Below the pieces are notes generated by a model, which worked only from the letters and a program-made list of their open reading frames with translations, did not search any database and had not been told where the DNA came from. A stretch of 58,447 nt of DNA from Halalkalibacter oceani (GTDB lineage: Bacteria; Bacillota; Bacilli; Bacillales; Bacillaceae_D): positions 1 to 58,447 of the forward strand of contig NZ_JAMBOS010000026.1 of the NCBI RefSeq assembly GCF_023715705.1, in the 5' to 3' direction. Shown one piece after another: positions 1 to 7,935 of this stretch (position 1 is the first letter of the stretch; every line of letters starts with the position of its first letter). The position numbers were made by a program, and so were the translations under genes.

Positions 1-126
1 GATGTCTTTTTCCTTTCCTCAGAATTAAAAATGTCGAAATGTTTCGAATTATATACGGACATTATAATCGACTAATTCTGGACAGGCAATACCGTCAACT
101 TTCGGTAATTTAAGGGTGTCAAAAAC

Positions 127-943
127 AAAGAAGGAACCAATTGGGCGATGCTTTGCCTTAAGACCAGCACGAGAGCGACGGATTGCTTTTGCTACTTTTT
201 TGACAGCTTCATCTTGACCAATTACTTTCCCTGCTAAATTGTCAGCAAGGTTTTTCATTTTCGCTGAATCATCAGCTTGAAGCTTTCCAACAGGGATGCC
301 TGTTTTCTTTTCGATAATGCTTTGAATGTGCTCCACATCAACGACAGCTTTTTCGTCTTCTTTATTTTGTAGACGTTTTTCAAGCGTTGCTTCTTCATCC
401 CGGAGTTTAGCCGCGACTTCATAGTTTTCTTCTTTTAATGCTTTATCTTTTTCGGCAGAGATAGCAGCTAAGCGTTTCTCAATCTCATCATGACTTGTCA
501 CACCTGCTTGTAGATTCATTTTTGAACCAGCTTCATCGAGTAGATCAATCGCTTTATCTGGTAAGAAACGATCTTGGATGTAGCGATGTGATAACGTTAC
601 ACACGCTTTAATCGCCTCATCTGTATAGCGAACATTATGGAAATTTTCGTATTTGCTTTGAATACCTTTTAAGATTTCCATTGCTTTATCAACAGTAGGC
701 TCATGAACTGTTACTGGTTGGAAGCGACGCTCAAGCGCTGCATCTTTTTCAATTGAGCGATACTCTTTTAACGTTGTCGCCCCAACGACTTGAAGTTCAC
801 CGCGTGCAAGCGCAGGCTTCAAGATGTTCCCTGCATCCATCGAACCTTCTGCAGAACCAGCTCCAACTAATAAGTGAATTTCATCGATAAATAAAATCAC
901 ATTTTTACGTTGTTGTAATTCAGCAATCAATTGTTGAATACGT
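127..943 (-). pseudogene. clpE: ClpE-type AAA+ ATPase fragment, truncated at both ends
   Basis: The minus-strand frame reads as the middle of a Clp/Hsp100 unfoldase. It contains the end of the first AAA+ module with Walker B FIDEIH, a GATTLKEYR sensor region, an ALERRFQPV arginine-finger segment, a UVR-like coiled segment with AAKLRDEE, and TGIPVGKLQ plus VIGQDEAV leading into the second AAA+ module. The UVR-like segment and the overall wording are closer to ClpE than to ClpC. The N-terminal zinc finger and first Walker A are missing because the homology stops beside the left end of the IS element. The second Walker A is missing because homology stops after RPIGSFF, where about 25 unrelated residues follow to a stop at position 49. 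It cannot encode a working unfoldase. ClpE rather than ClpC is an inference from memory of both families. Confidence 0.8.
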
Positions 944-977
944 TGTATGAGTAAAATGTTTGTGGGAGAAGAATTAA

Positions 978-1021
978 CCTGATCAACCAGGTAATGGAAG
1001 TTCATTACCTGGTTGATCAGG
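978..1021. repeat. Perfect 19-bp palindrome in the IS leader
   Basis: The left arm at 978-996 and the right arm at 1003-1021 are exact reverse complements, separated by the 6-base loop GAAGTT. The palindrome lies just inside the left terminal motif of the IS and upstream of the transposase start. It lacks a following T-run on either strand, so it is not an obvious intrinsic terminator. It could block read-through transcription into the transposase or be a subterminal protein-binding site; nothing in the sequence decides between these. Confidence 0.85.
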
Positions 1022-1126
1022 CCACCAAGCGAAAGCGCGGTAGGGTTTAAGCAAAATGCATGAAAAAAAGGGTCTCTCCTTGGTAGAATCATAGTCGACA
1101 AAAAACCGATTCAAAGGAGAAACCCT

Positions 1127-2465
1127 ATGCAAAAGAATAACACAGAATACCCAACTTTAAAAGAACTTGAACAGCTAGTTTGGAGGAAGTTACAGGAAAC
1201 CTTCTCAAGTGTGATGACCTGCATACTAGAGGAATATGACGAAGAAATTATGCAACAACGTGATAAGCAACGCTTCCATTATAAAGATAAACGGCCTCTA
1301 AAAATAGACAGTTTATTTGGTGAGATTGAGCTGAAGCGTTCCTACTATCGAGATCGTGAAACAGGCAAATATGTTTATCTCCTTGACCAGTACCTGCAAT
1401 TTGAGGGGATAAAAGGTTTAGCCCTTTGGTAGAAGAAGCCGCGATTGAGCTCGCTGTGACAAGTCCTTCCTACCGAAAGGCATCGAACACGCTTGAGACT
1501 CTTCTTGGTTATCGTGTCATTAGTCATGAAGCCATTCGCCAACATCTGTTAGAAGTAGAAGCGACGCAGAAAGACCGTCAGCCTATCACACATCCAGTAT
1601 TGTTTATCGAGGTGGATGGACTGTATCTAAAGCGACAAGAGAAACGAATCAAAGGGAAAGAAGAGAAAATCGCAGCGGTTCATCAAGGCTGGGAGGTCAA
1701 CGGAAAAAGGGTGAGTTTAAAGGAGAAGCGACATTATGTTCATCGGGGGAAAGAACCGTTTTGGGAGGGGCTTGAGACGTTTCTCATGGAGGCGTTTGAC
1801 TATGATCCAGCGGTGCATCGACTTGTCATTAACGGGGATGGAGCGACTTGGATTACCGCTTGTCGAGACTATTTTCAAGGACGAGCCTTCTTCACGATTG
1901 ATCGTTTCCATGTGGCACGTGATATCAGGAGACTGTTTCGAGATCACAGGCGTTATCGAGCCAGCAGAAAGCCCTCGCAAAGTACGATGGAGAAACACTT
2001 ATAACAGAGCTCAACAGTGCAGTGGGAACGCTTGAGACAGAAGCGAAAGAAGAGCGTTTAGAGGCGTTGATTCATCAGCTTGAACAGTACCCCGAAGCAT
2101 TGGGAGATTACAGACAATGGCTGAAAGATCAGGGGATTGATCCGACAGGGTTCCGCCCAATGGGAAGTGCTGAGGGAACCATGAGTGTTTTTGCGAAACG
2201 TTTGAAGAATGGACGAAGTTGGGTTGAAAAAGGCGCTAGTGCCATGATGACAGCGATGGTTGCGTTAATGGATAAACTCCCTCTCAAAACACTAATGGGA
2301 CGCGTTGAAAAATGGACAGAGCCAAAGGAAGAACGTCCTCCCAAGTACTTTGTGGAGAAGGTCGAGAGTACAATTGGCGAAGCGACACGAAATAACATCA
2401 TGTATCTCAAACAAAGAGCGAATATTCCAGTTTACCGAGCACTGAAAGACTTGAAAGGCTTTTAA
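1127..2465 (+). pseudogene. ISLre2-family (UPF0236) transposase with two frameshifts
   Basis: Three consecutive plus-strand frames together make one ISLre2-type transposase. The first covers 1127-1432, starting MQKNNTEYPTLKELE after a good AAAGGAG ribosome site. The second runs from about 1423 to 2004 and contains VEEAAIELAV, the FIEVDGLY and GDGATWI blocks and FHVARDIRR. The third continues to 2465 with LNSAVGTLETEAKE, GSAEGTMSVFAKR and a C-terminal LKDLKGF. The first shift lies near 1420, where one base appears to have been lost between GL and PLVEE. The second lies near 1955-1965, where the downstream frame resumes as QKALAKYDGE. I know of no programmed frameshift in this family, so the gene is probably inactive. 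Confidence 0.85.
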
Positions 2466-2580
2466 AAGCCCTAAGATTCTTAACAGAGGAGAACCCTAAC
2501 ATTCTGAATTCGCTTACACCTATGAGAATGGAAAATATTCCTCCCACAAAAGGTTGACACAATCCAAAGAGAGCCTCCAT

Positions 2581-2609
2581 TTGGTGGCAGGCTGTTTGTA
2601 TGGTAAACT
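2581..2609 (+). promoter_or_regulatory. Possible promoter for the leader ORF and yqjG
   Basis: TTGGTG at 2581-2586 is followed after 17 bases by TAAACT at 2604-2609, with TGG just before it giving an extended -10. It lies outside the IS end and 28 bases before the leader ORF. The boxes are imperfect, and this is a sequence-only prediction. A consensus -35, TTGACA at 2554-2559, sits just outside the IS end but has no suitably spaced -10. Confidence 0.35.
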
Positions 2610-2636
2610 AATGAATGAAAGAGGAGGTGGGTAAGG

Positions 2637-2906
2637 ATGCTGGAAGTGATTTCGGAGATGATGATGCTTTGGTACAGTGTCATTCTAACAGTATGGCTCG
2701 TCACAGCTTTTGCAAAAGCGAATATCGTACTGATGGAATGGGAGCTCCGGATGAGTTCACGGAGACAATGGCTGAAGCTGGAAGGCGGTCAGCCTCCAGG
2801 GATGCTCCTTATCCCTTCCCAACGAAGCAGCTATCGGCCGAAGATTCCGAACCGGGCCGATCACCATAAATCAGATGAGGAAGATCCTTCCCTTGTTGTT
2901 TGCTGA
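2637..2906 (+). CDS. mifM: MifM-like translation-arrest leader peptide (89 aa)
   Basis: This ORF has a strong ribosome site (GAGGAGGT, 8 bases before ATG) and ends 30 bases before the YidC2 gene. Residues about 9-28 (MMLWYSVILTVWLV onward) form one hydrophobic segment. The middle is basic and Ser/Arg-rich. The protein ends SDEEDPSLVVC. In B. subtilis, MifM is a short leader peptide encoded just upstream of yqjG. It has an N-terminal transmembrane segment inserted by SpoIIIJ and a C-terminal acidic run on which the ribosome stalls when insertion fails, which exposes the yqjG ribosome site. Overall sequence resemblance to B. subtilis MifM is low. The call rests on position, topology, the acidic C-terminus and the hairpin overlapping its last codons. 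The alternative is an unrelated small membrane protein. Confidence 0.72.
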   Translation: MLEVISEMMMLWYSVILTVWLVTAFAKANIVLMEWELRMSSRRQWLKLEGGQPPGMLLIPSQRSSYRPKIPNRADHHKSDEEDPSLVVC

Positions 2907-2929
2907 CATTAGTGAAAACAACAAGGAGG
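2891..2929 (+). promoter_or_regulatory. Hairpin sequestering the yqjG ribosome-binding site
   Basis: CCTTGTTGTTT (2891-2901) pairs perfectly over 11 bp with AAACAACAAGG (2916-2926), leaving a 14-base loop. The 3' arm overlaps the AAGGAGG ribosome site (2923-2929) of the YidC2 gene, and the 5' arm consists of the last codons of the leader ORF. A ribosome stalled on the DEED codons (2874-2885) would sit at the 5' arm and keep the hairpin open. In normal termination the hairpin would refold and hide the site. This matches the known logic of mifM-yqjG; that it operates here is inference. Confidence 0.8.
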
Positions 2930-2936
2930 ATTATGA

Positions 2937-3698
2937 ATGAAAAAACGATTACTGCTAGTGATGATGATTGGGCTGGTCGCCCTTTTAAGTGCGTGTGGAG
3001 CGGCGAACCAGGCTCCGATTACGATGGAGACGGAAGGATTTTGGAATCACTTCTTTGTCTTCCCGATGTCGTGGTTATTGATTCAAGTCGCGGAGCTGTT
3101 TGATGGCAGCTATGGCTTCTCAATTATCGTTGTCACGATTGCGATTCGGCTGTTATTGCTGCCGCTCGTATTGAAACAACAGAAGAGCGCGCGGGCGATG
3201 CAGGCGTTGCGTCCGGAAATGGAAGCCTTGCAGAAAAAGTTCAAAGCCGGTGATAAAGATCCAAAGAAGCAGCAGGAGATGCAAAAGGAACTGATGGGTC
3301 TCTACCAGACACATGGCGTCAATCCGCTTGCCGGCTGTCTGCCGCTCTTTATTCAAATGCCGGTTCTGATGGCGTTTTACTTTGCAATTATGCGGACGGA
3401 GCAAATTGTGCTCCATACGTTTCTATGGTTTGACTTAGGACAGCCTGATCCTTTTTACTTGCTGCCGCTCATTGCCGGCTTTACGACATTTTTGCAAGTG
3501 AAAATGACCGCTACAGGGCTGCAGGATCAGATGAAAGTGATGATGTATATTATGCCTGTCATGATTATCGTCGCCGGTATTACACTTCCCTCGGCCTTAT
3601 CGCTTTATTGGGTAGTGGGCAACATCTTCATGATTATTCAAACATATTTTACCGTGACAAGATTTGAGCAGAAGCGGGCGGAAGTAAGCAACTCATAA
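2937..3698 (+). CDS. yqjG: YidC/Oxa1-family membrane protein insertase, second paralogue
   Basis: The 253-residue protein has a lipoprotein signal with lipobox LLSAC (Cys20) and then the five-helix YidC/Oxa1 core. Arg71 in the first core helix ([10 protein letters not shown]) matches the hydrophilic-groove arginine required by Gram-positive YidC proteins. A charged coiled hairpin (about residues 85-118) follows, then [15 protein letters not shown] and the C-terminal helices with [12 protein letters not shown]. It inserts and helps fold membrane proteins with or without Sec. B. subtilis has SpoIIIJ (constitutive) and YqjG/MisCB (induced when SpoIIIJ fails). The leader ORF and hairpin directly upstream identify this as the regulated paralogue. 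A terminator follows at 3711. Confidence 0.93.
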   Translation: MKKRLLLVMMIGLVALLSACGAANQAPITMETEGFWNHFFVFPMSWLLIQVAELFDGSYGFSIIVVTIAIRLLLLPLVLKQQKSARAMQALRPEMEALQKKFKAGDKDPKKQQEMQKELMGLYQTHGVNPLAGCLPLFIQMPVLMAFYFAIMRTEQIVLHTFLWFDLGQPDPFYLLPLIAGFTTFLQVKMTATGLQDQMKVMMYIMPVMIIVAGITLPSALSLYWVVGNIFMIIQTYFTVTRFEQKRAEVSNS

Positions 3699-3710
3699 AG
3701 TGAGACAGCA

Positions 3711-3751
3711 GAGCCTGGGAAAAGGGTTGAGATTATCCTTTTCCCGGGCTC
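3711..3751 (+). terminator. Intrinsic terminator after yqjG
   Basis: GAGCCTGGGAAAAGGG pairs with the CCTTTTCCCGGGCTC arm around a short loop and is followed by TTTCTGTTATTT. It belongs to the recurrent GG(C/T)YGGGAAAAGG hairpin family of this window. Confidence 0.8.
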
Positions 3752-3847
3752 TTTCTGTTATTTGCGCCCAAACCGGAAAGTGTGCCATAGACATTCACCT
3801 ATTTTGCCTTTGCTGAATAAGGTAGAGTGAAGAGGAGGGAAGAGCAA

Positions 3848-4219
3848 ATGACGAGTCAGCTTGAACAAATCAAAATGCAGTGCCAGCAATGTATCAACCA
3901 GGCGGTCCATGTTGAGGTCAATGGTCAGCATGGCTATAACGGAGTCGTTGAACACGTTGATGATGAATATGTTTATTTAATGGTCCCTGTTGATGAAAAC
4001 GGACAATACCTTGACCTGGCAACGATGAATATGAATGCGATGCACCCAAATGGAGCAAACCAGGCTGTTCAGCCGATGATGAGACAGCAGATGGGAGCGC
4101 GTTATCCGTACAATCCATACTTTTCTCCGTATCCGTTTTACCCATACCCGCCGCGCCCTTTTGGCTGGAATCGCCTCGTTCTCCCATTAGCGGCCCTGAC
4201 GGCTCTGGCGATTCTTTAA
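3848..4219 (+). CDS. Small protein with Sm-like-looking N-terminus and Pro/Tyr-rich tail, unknown function
   Basis: I chose ATG 3848 (MTSQLEQIKMQ) because GAGGAGGGA lies 7-8 bases upstream; an in-frame ATG 21 bases earlier lacks a site. The 123-residue product has no signal peptide. Residues about 1-50 contain CQQCINQAVHVEV and GVVEHVDDEYVYLMVPV, a pattern of short strands like small Sm/SH3-type barrels (resemblance only). From about residue 65 it is rich in Met, Gln and Asn, then YPYNPYFSPYPFYPYPPRPF, and it ends in a short hydrophobic stretch (LVLPLAALTALAIL). Such Tyr/Pro-rich tails are common in spore-coat and spore-surface proteins of Bacillus. It is flanked by terminators on both sides, so it is probably monocistronic. 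No function can be assigned. Confidence 0.7.
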   Translation: MTSQLEQIKMQCQQCINQAVHVEVNGQHGYNGVVEHVDDEYVYLMVPVDENGQYLDLATMNMNAMHPNGANQAVQPMMRQQMGARYPYNPYFSPYPFYPYPPRPFGWNRLVLPLAALTALAIL

Positions 4220-4229
4220 CAGAATGAAA

Positions 4230-4272
4230 GAGGCTGGGAAAAAGGTTGTTTTTTTACCTTTTTCCCAGGCTC
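4230..4272. terminator. Terminator hairpin of the recurrent family
   Basis: AGGCTGGGAAAAAGGT pairs with ACCTTTTTCCCAGGCT around a T-rich loop. Read on the minus strand, the apex is AAAAAAACAACC, as in the other family members. It joins directly to the structured repeat that begins at 4276. Confidence 0.7.
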
Positions 4273-4275
4273 TAA

Positions 4276-4392
4276 GCAATGAGCGGAACCGCCACGATAT
4301 TTTAAAGCCCGTTGTGAGTGGGTTTCTCACAACGGGCTTGTGGCGTGTGAAGCCATTGCCAGTAGGTCCAAAGCTAGTTTTGTCTCAAGCTC
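4276..4392 (+). repeat. Structured intergenic repeat element, full copy
   Basis: The outer arms are GCAATG (4276-4281) and CATTGC (4354-4359). The lower stem is CGCCAC (4290-4295) with GTGGCG (4340-4345). A 10-base one-sided bulge follows, then a perfect 13-bp upper stem (4306-4318 with 4326-4338) closed by the loop TGGGTTT. A conserved tail GCTAGTTTTGTCTCAAGCTC ends the copy at 4392. The same blocks recur near 8394 (reversed), 39725 and 58021. No coding potential is evident. Confidence 0.8.
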
Positions 4393-4611
4393 TTTTTTCG
4401 GAGAAAAGGAAAGTCGTCTTTTAAGGATTTGTTCATAAAGAGTGGCGGCGTTCCGCACTGCGCACAGCAGGAAGAAAAGAAGCCCGTATTCCTTTTGGCT
4501 TCCCCGGGAAATAATAGCTATAACGAATTCAGGAGAAAAGAAAAAATGCAGTGATATTATGAAAAAAGTTGTATTTCTGCATAACTTTTTCTAGGAAATG
4601 GTGTAAAGCTC

Positions 4612-4638
4612 GTTTCAAGCGGGAAAATACGGTACAAT
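4612..4638 (+). promoter_or_regulatory. Possible cssRS promoter
   Basis: TACAAT at 4633-4638 lies 29 bases before the cssR ATG, with a weak -35 around GTTTCA (4612-4617) at 15 bases spacing. The preceding stretch 4393-4610 is non-coding; I see no further feature in it. In B. subtilis this operon is autoregulated by CssR, so a poor -35 would not be surprising. Confidence 0.35.
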
Positions 4639-4666
4639 ATGAGGTATAGAGAAGGAGGAATGAGCG

Positions 4667-5350
4667 ATGAAGCAATATCTCGTTTATTTGGTGGAAGATG
4701 AGGAAAATTTGTCTGAAGTATTAAAAGCTTATTTAGAAAAAGAAGGCTGGGAGGTTCGTGTCTTTAATGACGGAGATGCGGCCCGGGACGCGATTACGGA
4801 CAAGCCTCATCTCTGGATCCTTGATATCATGCTTCCTGGGACAGATGGCTATCAGCTATTAAAAGGGATTAAAGAAGAAACCGATACACCGGTAATCTTT
4901 ATTTCCGCGCGGGATCAGGATTTGGATCGCGTGCTCGGACTGGAAATGGGCAGTGATGACTATTTAGCTAAGCCATTCCTACCGCAGGAGCTGATTATTA
5001 GAACGAAAAAACTGCTAAACCGTGTTTACGGGGCATCCACTCAAGATCAGAAAAAAATTGAGTTGAATCAATATACGATTGATCCAGTTGGACGGACGGT
5101 TATTGATGAAGAAGCAGACGGGGAAAAGCTTGTTGATTTAACGACAAAGGAAATGGACTTAATTTTATTGCTTACGGGAGAAATCGGCAAGGCTTTTTCA
5201 CGCGAAAGTATTATCGAGCATGTGTGGGGAGAAAACTATTTCGGCTCAGAGCGGGCCGTTGACGATGTCGTCCGCCGCGTCAGGAAGAAAATGCCACGCA
5301 TTCATTTAGAAACGCTCTATGGCTACGGCTACAGGGTTCTATCTTCATGA
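4667..5350 (+). CDS. cssR: Secretion-stress response regulator CssR
   Basis: This is a 227-residue OmpR/PhoB-type regulator. The receiver domain (1-120) has the acidic pair in VEDEEN, the phosphoacceptor Asp53 in WILDIMLPGTDGY and Lys in YLAKPF. The winged-helix DNA-binding domain (about 130-226) has VWGENYFGSERAVDDVVRRVR and ends YGYGYRVLSS. The wording matches B. subtilis CssR closely. CssR is phosphorylated by CssS when misfolded secreted proteins build up at the membrane-wall interface, and it activates the htrA/htrB quality-control proteases. It overlaps cssS by four bases (ATGA). GGAGGAATGAGCG precedes the ATG. No htr gene is adjacent here, unlike B. subtilis where htrB lies beside it. 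Confidence 0.9.
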   Translation: MKQYLVYLVEDEENLSEVLKAYLEKEGWEVRVFNDGDAARDAITDKPHLWILDIMLPGTDGYQLLKGIKEETDTPVIFISARDQDLDRVLGLEMGSDDYLAKPFLPQELIIRTKKLLNRVYGASTQDQKKIELNQYTIDPVGRTVIDEEADGEKLVDLTTKEMDLILLLTGEIGKAFSRESIIEHVWGENYFGSERAVDDVVRRVRKKMPRIHLETLYGYGYRVLSS

Positions 5351-6735
5351 TTAAAGTGAATTTAACGCAGCGGATCTGGCTTGCGTTTATTTCATTAATT
5401 GTCCTCGTCGGTCTTTCTATTATTATTATTTATCCGATTTCAATTAAAGGTACATTAACAGAGGAAACGTATCGCATCATTGAGAACGAGCAGCTTCGCT
5501 ATGCGTATCCATTGCTTGATCTGATCAGCCCGAGGCGGGATGAGCCGGGCTTTGTTGAGCGGCGTGAAGCTGGCTCGGTCGGACATTTCTTTATTTATGA
5601 TACGCTTGGCCGGTCTCCGGAGGGACAGCCGCCGCCGACAGAGGTTTTACAGGAAATGGCACAAAACGCGTACAACCAGGAGGCGAGCCGCGGTCGCTAT
5701 GAAATCCAATACGGTGGAGCGACGGTTTTCTATGTAATTGCCAAGGCGCAAATTTCCGGGAATCCGGCTTATCATATTACGTATATGTGGGACACGTACC
5801 GCGATGAAATGGTCAACCGTCTCTGGGAACGTCTCGTCTATATTCTGTTAATTACAAGCGGTCTCAGCCTGCTGCCGGCAATTTGGCTGAAGCACTATTT
5901 GCGCCAGCCGCTGATCGTGCTTGGAAACCATTTGGATCAAATTGCGAACCGGGATTGGAAGGAACCGTTGAAATGGAAGGGCGATGAAGATTTCCAACGG
6001 CTGTCCGACCAATTTGAGAAGATGCGACAAAACTTAAATTTGTACGATCACGCGCAAAAGACTTTTATTCAGCATGCTTCTCATGAATTAAAAACCCCGA
6101 TTATGGTCATTAAAAGCTACGCTCATTCGGTAAAAGATGGCATTATGCCGAAGGAAAATATGGAAAAAACGATGGACGTCATAGTTGAAGAAGCGAACCG
6201 GATGGAGCGCCGCGTGATTGATATGCTTTATTATACGAAGCTTGACTCACTCAAGGAAGAAACGCCGAAGCATGAGGATCTTGTCTTTGGCGACCTTGCC
6301 TTTCAAATTGAAGAACGCTTCCGCGTCCAGCGAGAGGATGTGAAGATTCTCGTTGAAGGAGCGGATACGCGCTTCAAAGGGGACCGTGAACAACTGGAGG
6401 TTTTGCTTGAGAACCTCGTTGAAAATGCGTTGCGCTATGCGCAAGATACGATCTGGATTAAAGCCGAAGCAGATGAACAGCGGACGAAAATTATCGTTGA
6501 GAATAACGGGGAGCATATCCCGGCCAGCGACTTGCCACAGCTTTTTAATCCATTTTATAAGGGGAACAAAGGGAAGTTTGGTCTTGGGCTGGCGATTGTA
6601 AAACGGATTTCAGAGCTGCACAATGGCTATCCGAAAGTCGAAAACAGCGATGTTGGCGTCAGATTTGTCGTGACGATTCCGAAGCAGGAAACTGAGCAGG
6701 GCAAGGCGGCGCGCCGGCATAAAAGGAAGGCTTAG
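5347..6735 (+). CDS. cssS: Secretion-stress sensor histidine kinase CssS
   Basis: The 462-residue kinase has two membrane helices (about 12-30 and 161-180) bracketing an external sensor domain of some 130 residues. A HAMP region follows (about 181-232). The phosphoacceptor is His246 in HASHELKTP, then the ATPase domain with N-box ENLVENALRYA and G-boxes NPFYKGNKGKFGLGLAI. It is translationally coupled to cssR through the ATGA overlap. The C-terminus is basic (RHKRKA). It senses misfolded exported protein at the outer membrane face and phosphorylates CssR. A terminator follows at 6811. Confidence 0.9.
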   Translation: MIKVNLTQRIWLAFISLIVLVGLSIIIIYPISIKGTLTEETYRIIENEQLRYAYPLLDLISPRRDEPGFVERREAGSVGHFFIYDTLGRSPEGQPPPTEVLQEMAQNAYNQEASRGRYEIQYGGATVFYVIAKAQISGNPAYHITYMWDTYRDEMVNRLWERLVYILLITSGLSLLPAIWLKHYLRQPLIVLGNHLDQIANRDWKEPLKWKGDEDFQRLSDQFEKMRQNLNLYDHAQKTFIQHASHELKTPIMVIKSYAHSVKDGIMPKENMEKTMDVIVEEANRMERRVIDMLYYTKLDSLKEETPKHEDLVFGDLAFQIEERFRVQREDVKILVEGADTRFKGDREQLEVLLENLVENALRYAQDTIWIKAEADEQRTKIIVENNGEHIPASDLPQLFNPFYKGNKGKFGLGLAIVKRISELHNGYPKVENSDVGVRFVVTIPKQETEQGKAARRHKRKA

Positions 6736-6810
6736 ACGCGGCGCTTGTTACTTGAAGATCCGGGACGGGGAGAGCGAGCCTGTCAACTGAATGAGCCTTC
6801 TCAAAATCAG

Positions 6811-6850
6811 GGGATGTGTCAAAAGGAAAAACAACCTTTTGGCACATCCC
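6811..6850. terminator. Terminator after cssRS
   Basis: GGGATGTGTCAAAAGG pairs with CCTTTTGGCACATCCC around an A-rich loop containing AAACAA. The apex is the same as in the recurrent hairpin family, but the stem base is different. Confidence 0.75.
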
Positions 6851-6908
6851 TCTATGCTATACTTATAGAAAAGAGACGATTAGCGATGAAGGAGAGGTTG
6901 ATGAATTA

Positions 6909-7868
6909 ATGGGAAAAGGGATTCGTTTTCAACAGGTCGGCGACCGCGTTGAAACCTATTATTTAATTAAATCGGCGACAAAAGGGATTGCGAGCAACAA
7001 TAAACCTTTTTTAACGCTCATTCTTTGTGATCATACAGGGGAAATTGAAGCGAAGCTGTGGGGCGCTTCCCCTGAAGATGAAGCGACGTTTAAAAGCAGG
7101 GTCATCGTACATATCCAAGGGGAAGTAACGGAATATAGAGGCCGGCTGCAAATGAAAATTAGCAGTATCCGGCCAACGAGCGCGATCGACCAGGTGAAGG
7201 TTGCTGATTTTGTTCGCTCCGCTCCGATGGCTCCTGCTGAAATGCTGGAGCAAATCACGCAATATATTTTTGAAATGAAGAATGCTAATATTCAACGGAT
7301 TACCCGCCATCTTCTGAAAAAGCATCAGGAGGCTTTCCTCGAATCACCGGCAGCGACGAAAAATCACCATGAATTTGCCTCGGGCCTTGCTTATCACGTT
7401 GTCTGCATGTTAAATGTCGCCAAAAGCCTTGCTGCGCTTTATCCGAGCCTTGATACCGACTTGCTCTATGCCGGGGTTATTCTCCATGATTTAGGAAAAG
7501 TACGCGAGCTTTCCGGGGCGATTGATACGACGTATACATTAGAGGGAAAGCTGCTTGGTCATATTTCGATTATCGTCAATGAAATTGCCGAAGCCGCAAA
7601 GGAGCTTGGAATTGAAGGGGAAGAAGTGTTAATGCTTCAGCATATCGCTCTGAGCCATCACGGCAAAGGAGAATGGGGCAGTCCAAAGGCGCCTGTGCTG
7701 CGTGAAGCGGAAGTTCTCCATATGATTGATAACATTGATGCGAAAATGAATATGATGGATCGCGCGCTTGAGCGGGTTCAGCCGGGAGAATTTTCCGAGC
7801 GGATCATGCCAATGGAAAACAGAACCTTCTATAAACCGAGCTTTCATGAAGCGCCGCTTGATCTTTAA
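6909..7868 (+). CDS. yhaM: 3'-5' exoribonuclease YhaM
   Basis: I chose ATG 6909 ([12 protein letters not shown]), which gives 319 residues and matches the start and length of B. subtilis YhaM. AAGGAGAGG ends 11 bases upstream. Residues about 13-90 form an OB-fold nucleic-acid-binding domain ([14 protein letters not shown]). Residues about 150-300 form an HD metal-dependent hydrolase domain with NHHEF, His193-Asp194 in VILHDLGK, and a further [13 protein letters not shown] histidine pair. YhaM degrades RNA and single-stranded DNA from the 3' end and contributes to mRNA turnover in Firmicutes. Gene order yhaM-yhaL-prsA is as in B. subtilis. Confidence 0.93.
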   Translation: MGKGIRFQQVGDRVETYYLIKSATKGIASNNKPFLTLILCDHTGEIEAKLWGASPEDEATFKSRVIVHIQGEVTEYRGRLQMKISSIRPTSAIDQVKVADFVRSAPMAPAEMLEQITQYIFEMKNANIQRITRHLLKKHQEAFLESPAATKNHHEFASGLAYHVVCMLNVAKSLAALYPSLDTDLLYAGVILHDLGKVRELSGAIDTTYTLEGKLLGHISIIVNEIAEAAKELGIEGEEVLMLQHIALSHHGKGEWGSPKAPVLREAEVLHMIDNIDAKMNMMDRALERVQPGEFSERIMPMENRTFYKPSFHEAPLDL

Positions 7869-7935
7869 TTCTAGTTCTAAACCTCCGGGCTTGTACATAG
7901 ATATACAGTAGTACAAGCTGCATGGAGGGAAGGAA

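Larger units (their letters stand above)
959..2550 (+). mobile_element. ISLre2-like insertion sequence, decayed
   Basis: The transposase reading frames between 1127 and 2465 resemble the ISLre2 (UPF0236) family. They are bracketed by an inverted terminal motif: TTTGTGGGAG at 959-968 and its exact reverse complement CTCCCACAAA at 2541-2550. The element separates a broken clpE fragment on the left from the leader ORF of the YidC2 gene on the right. The bases just outside the two ends (AGTAAAATG on the left, AGGTTGACAC on the right) do not match, so I see no target duplication. The true ends may extend a few bases beyond the conserved motif. Confidence 0.75.

Noticed and set aside
1400-2030. Programmed frameshifting in the IS transposase
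   Set aside because: Neither breakpoint has a typical slippery heptamer with a downstream structure, and I know of no frameshift requirement in ISLre2; decay is simpler.
2615-2869. Alternative 84-codon ORF overlapping the MifM-like leader
   Set aside because: It lacks a ribosome site and the acidic end, and it does not reach the hairpin. The 2637 frame has all three.
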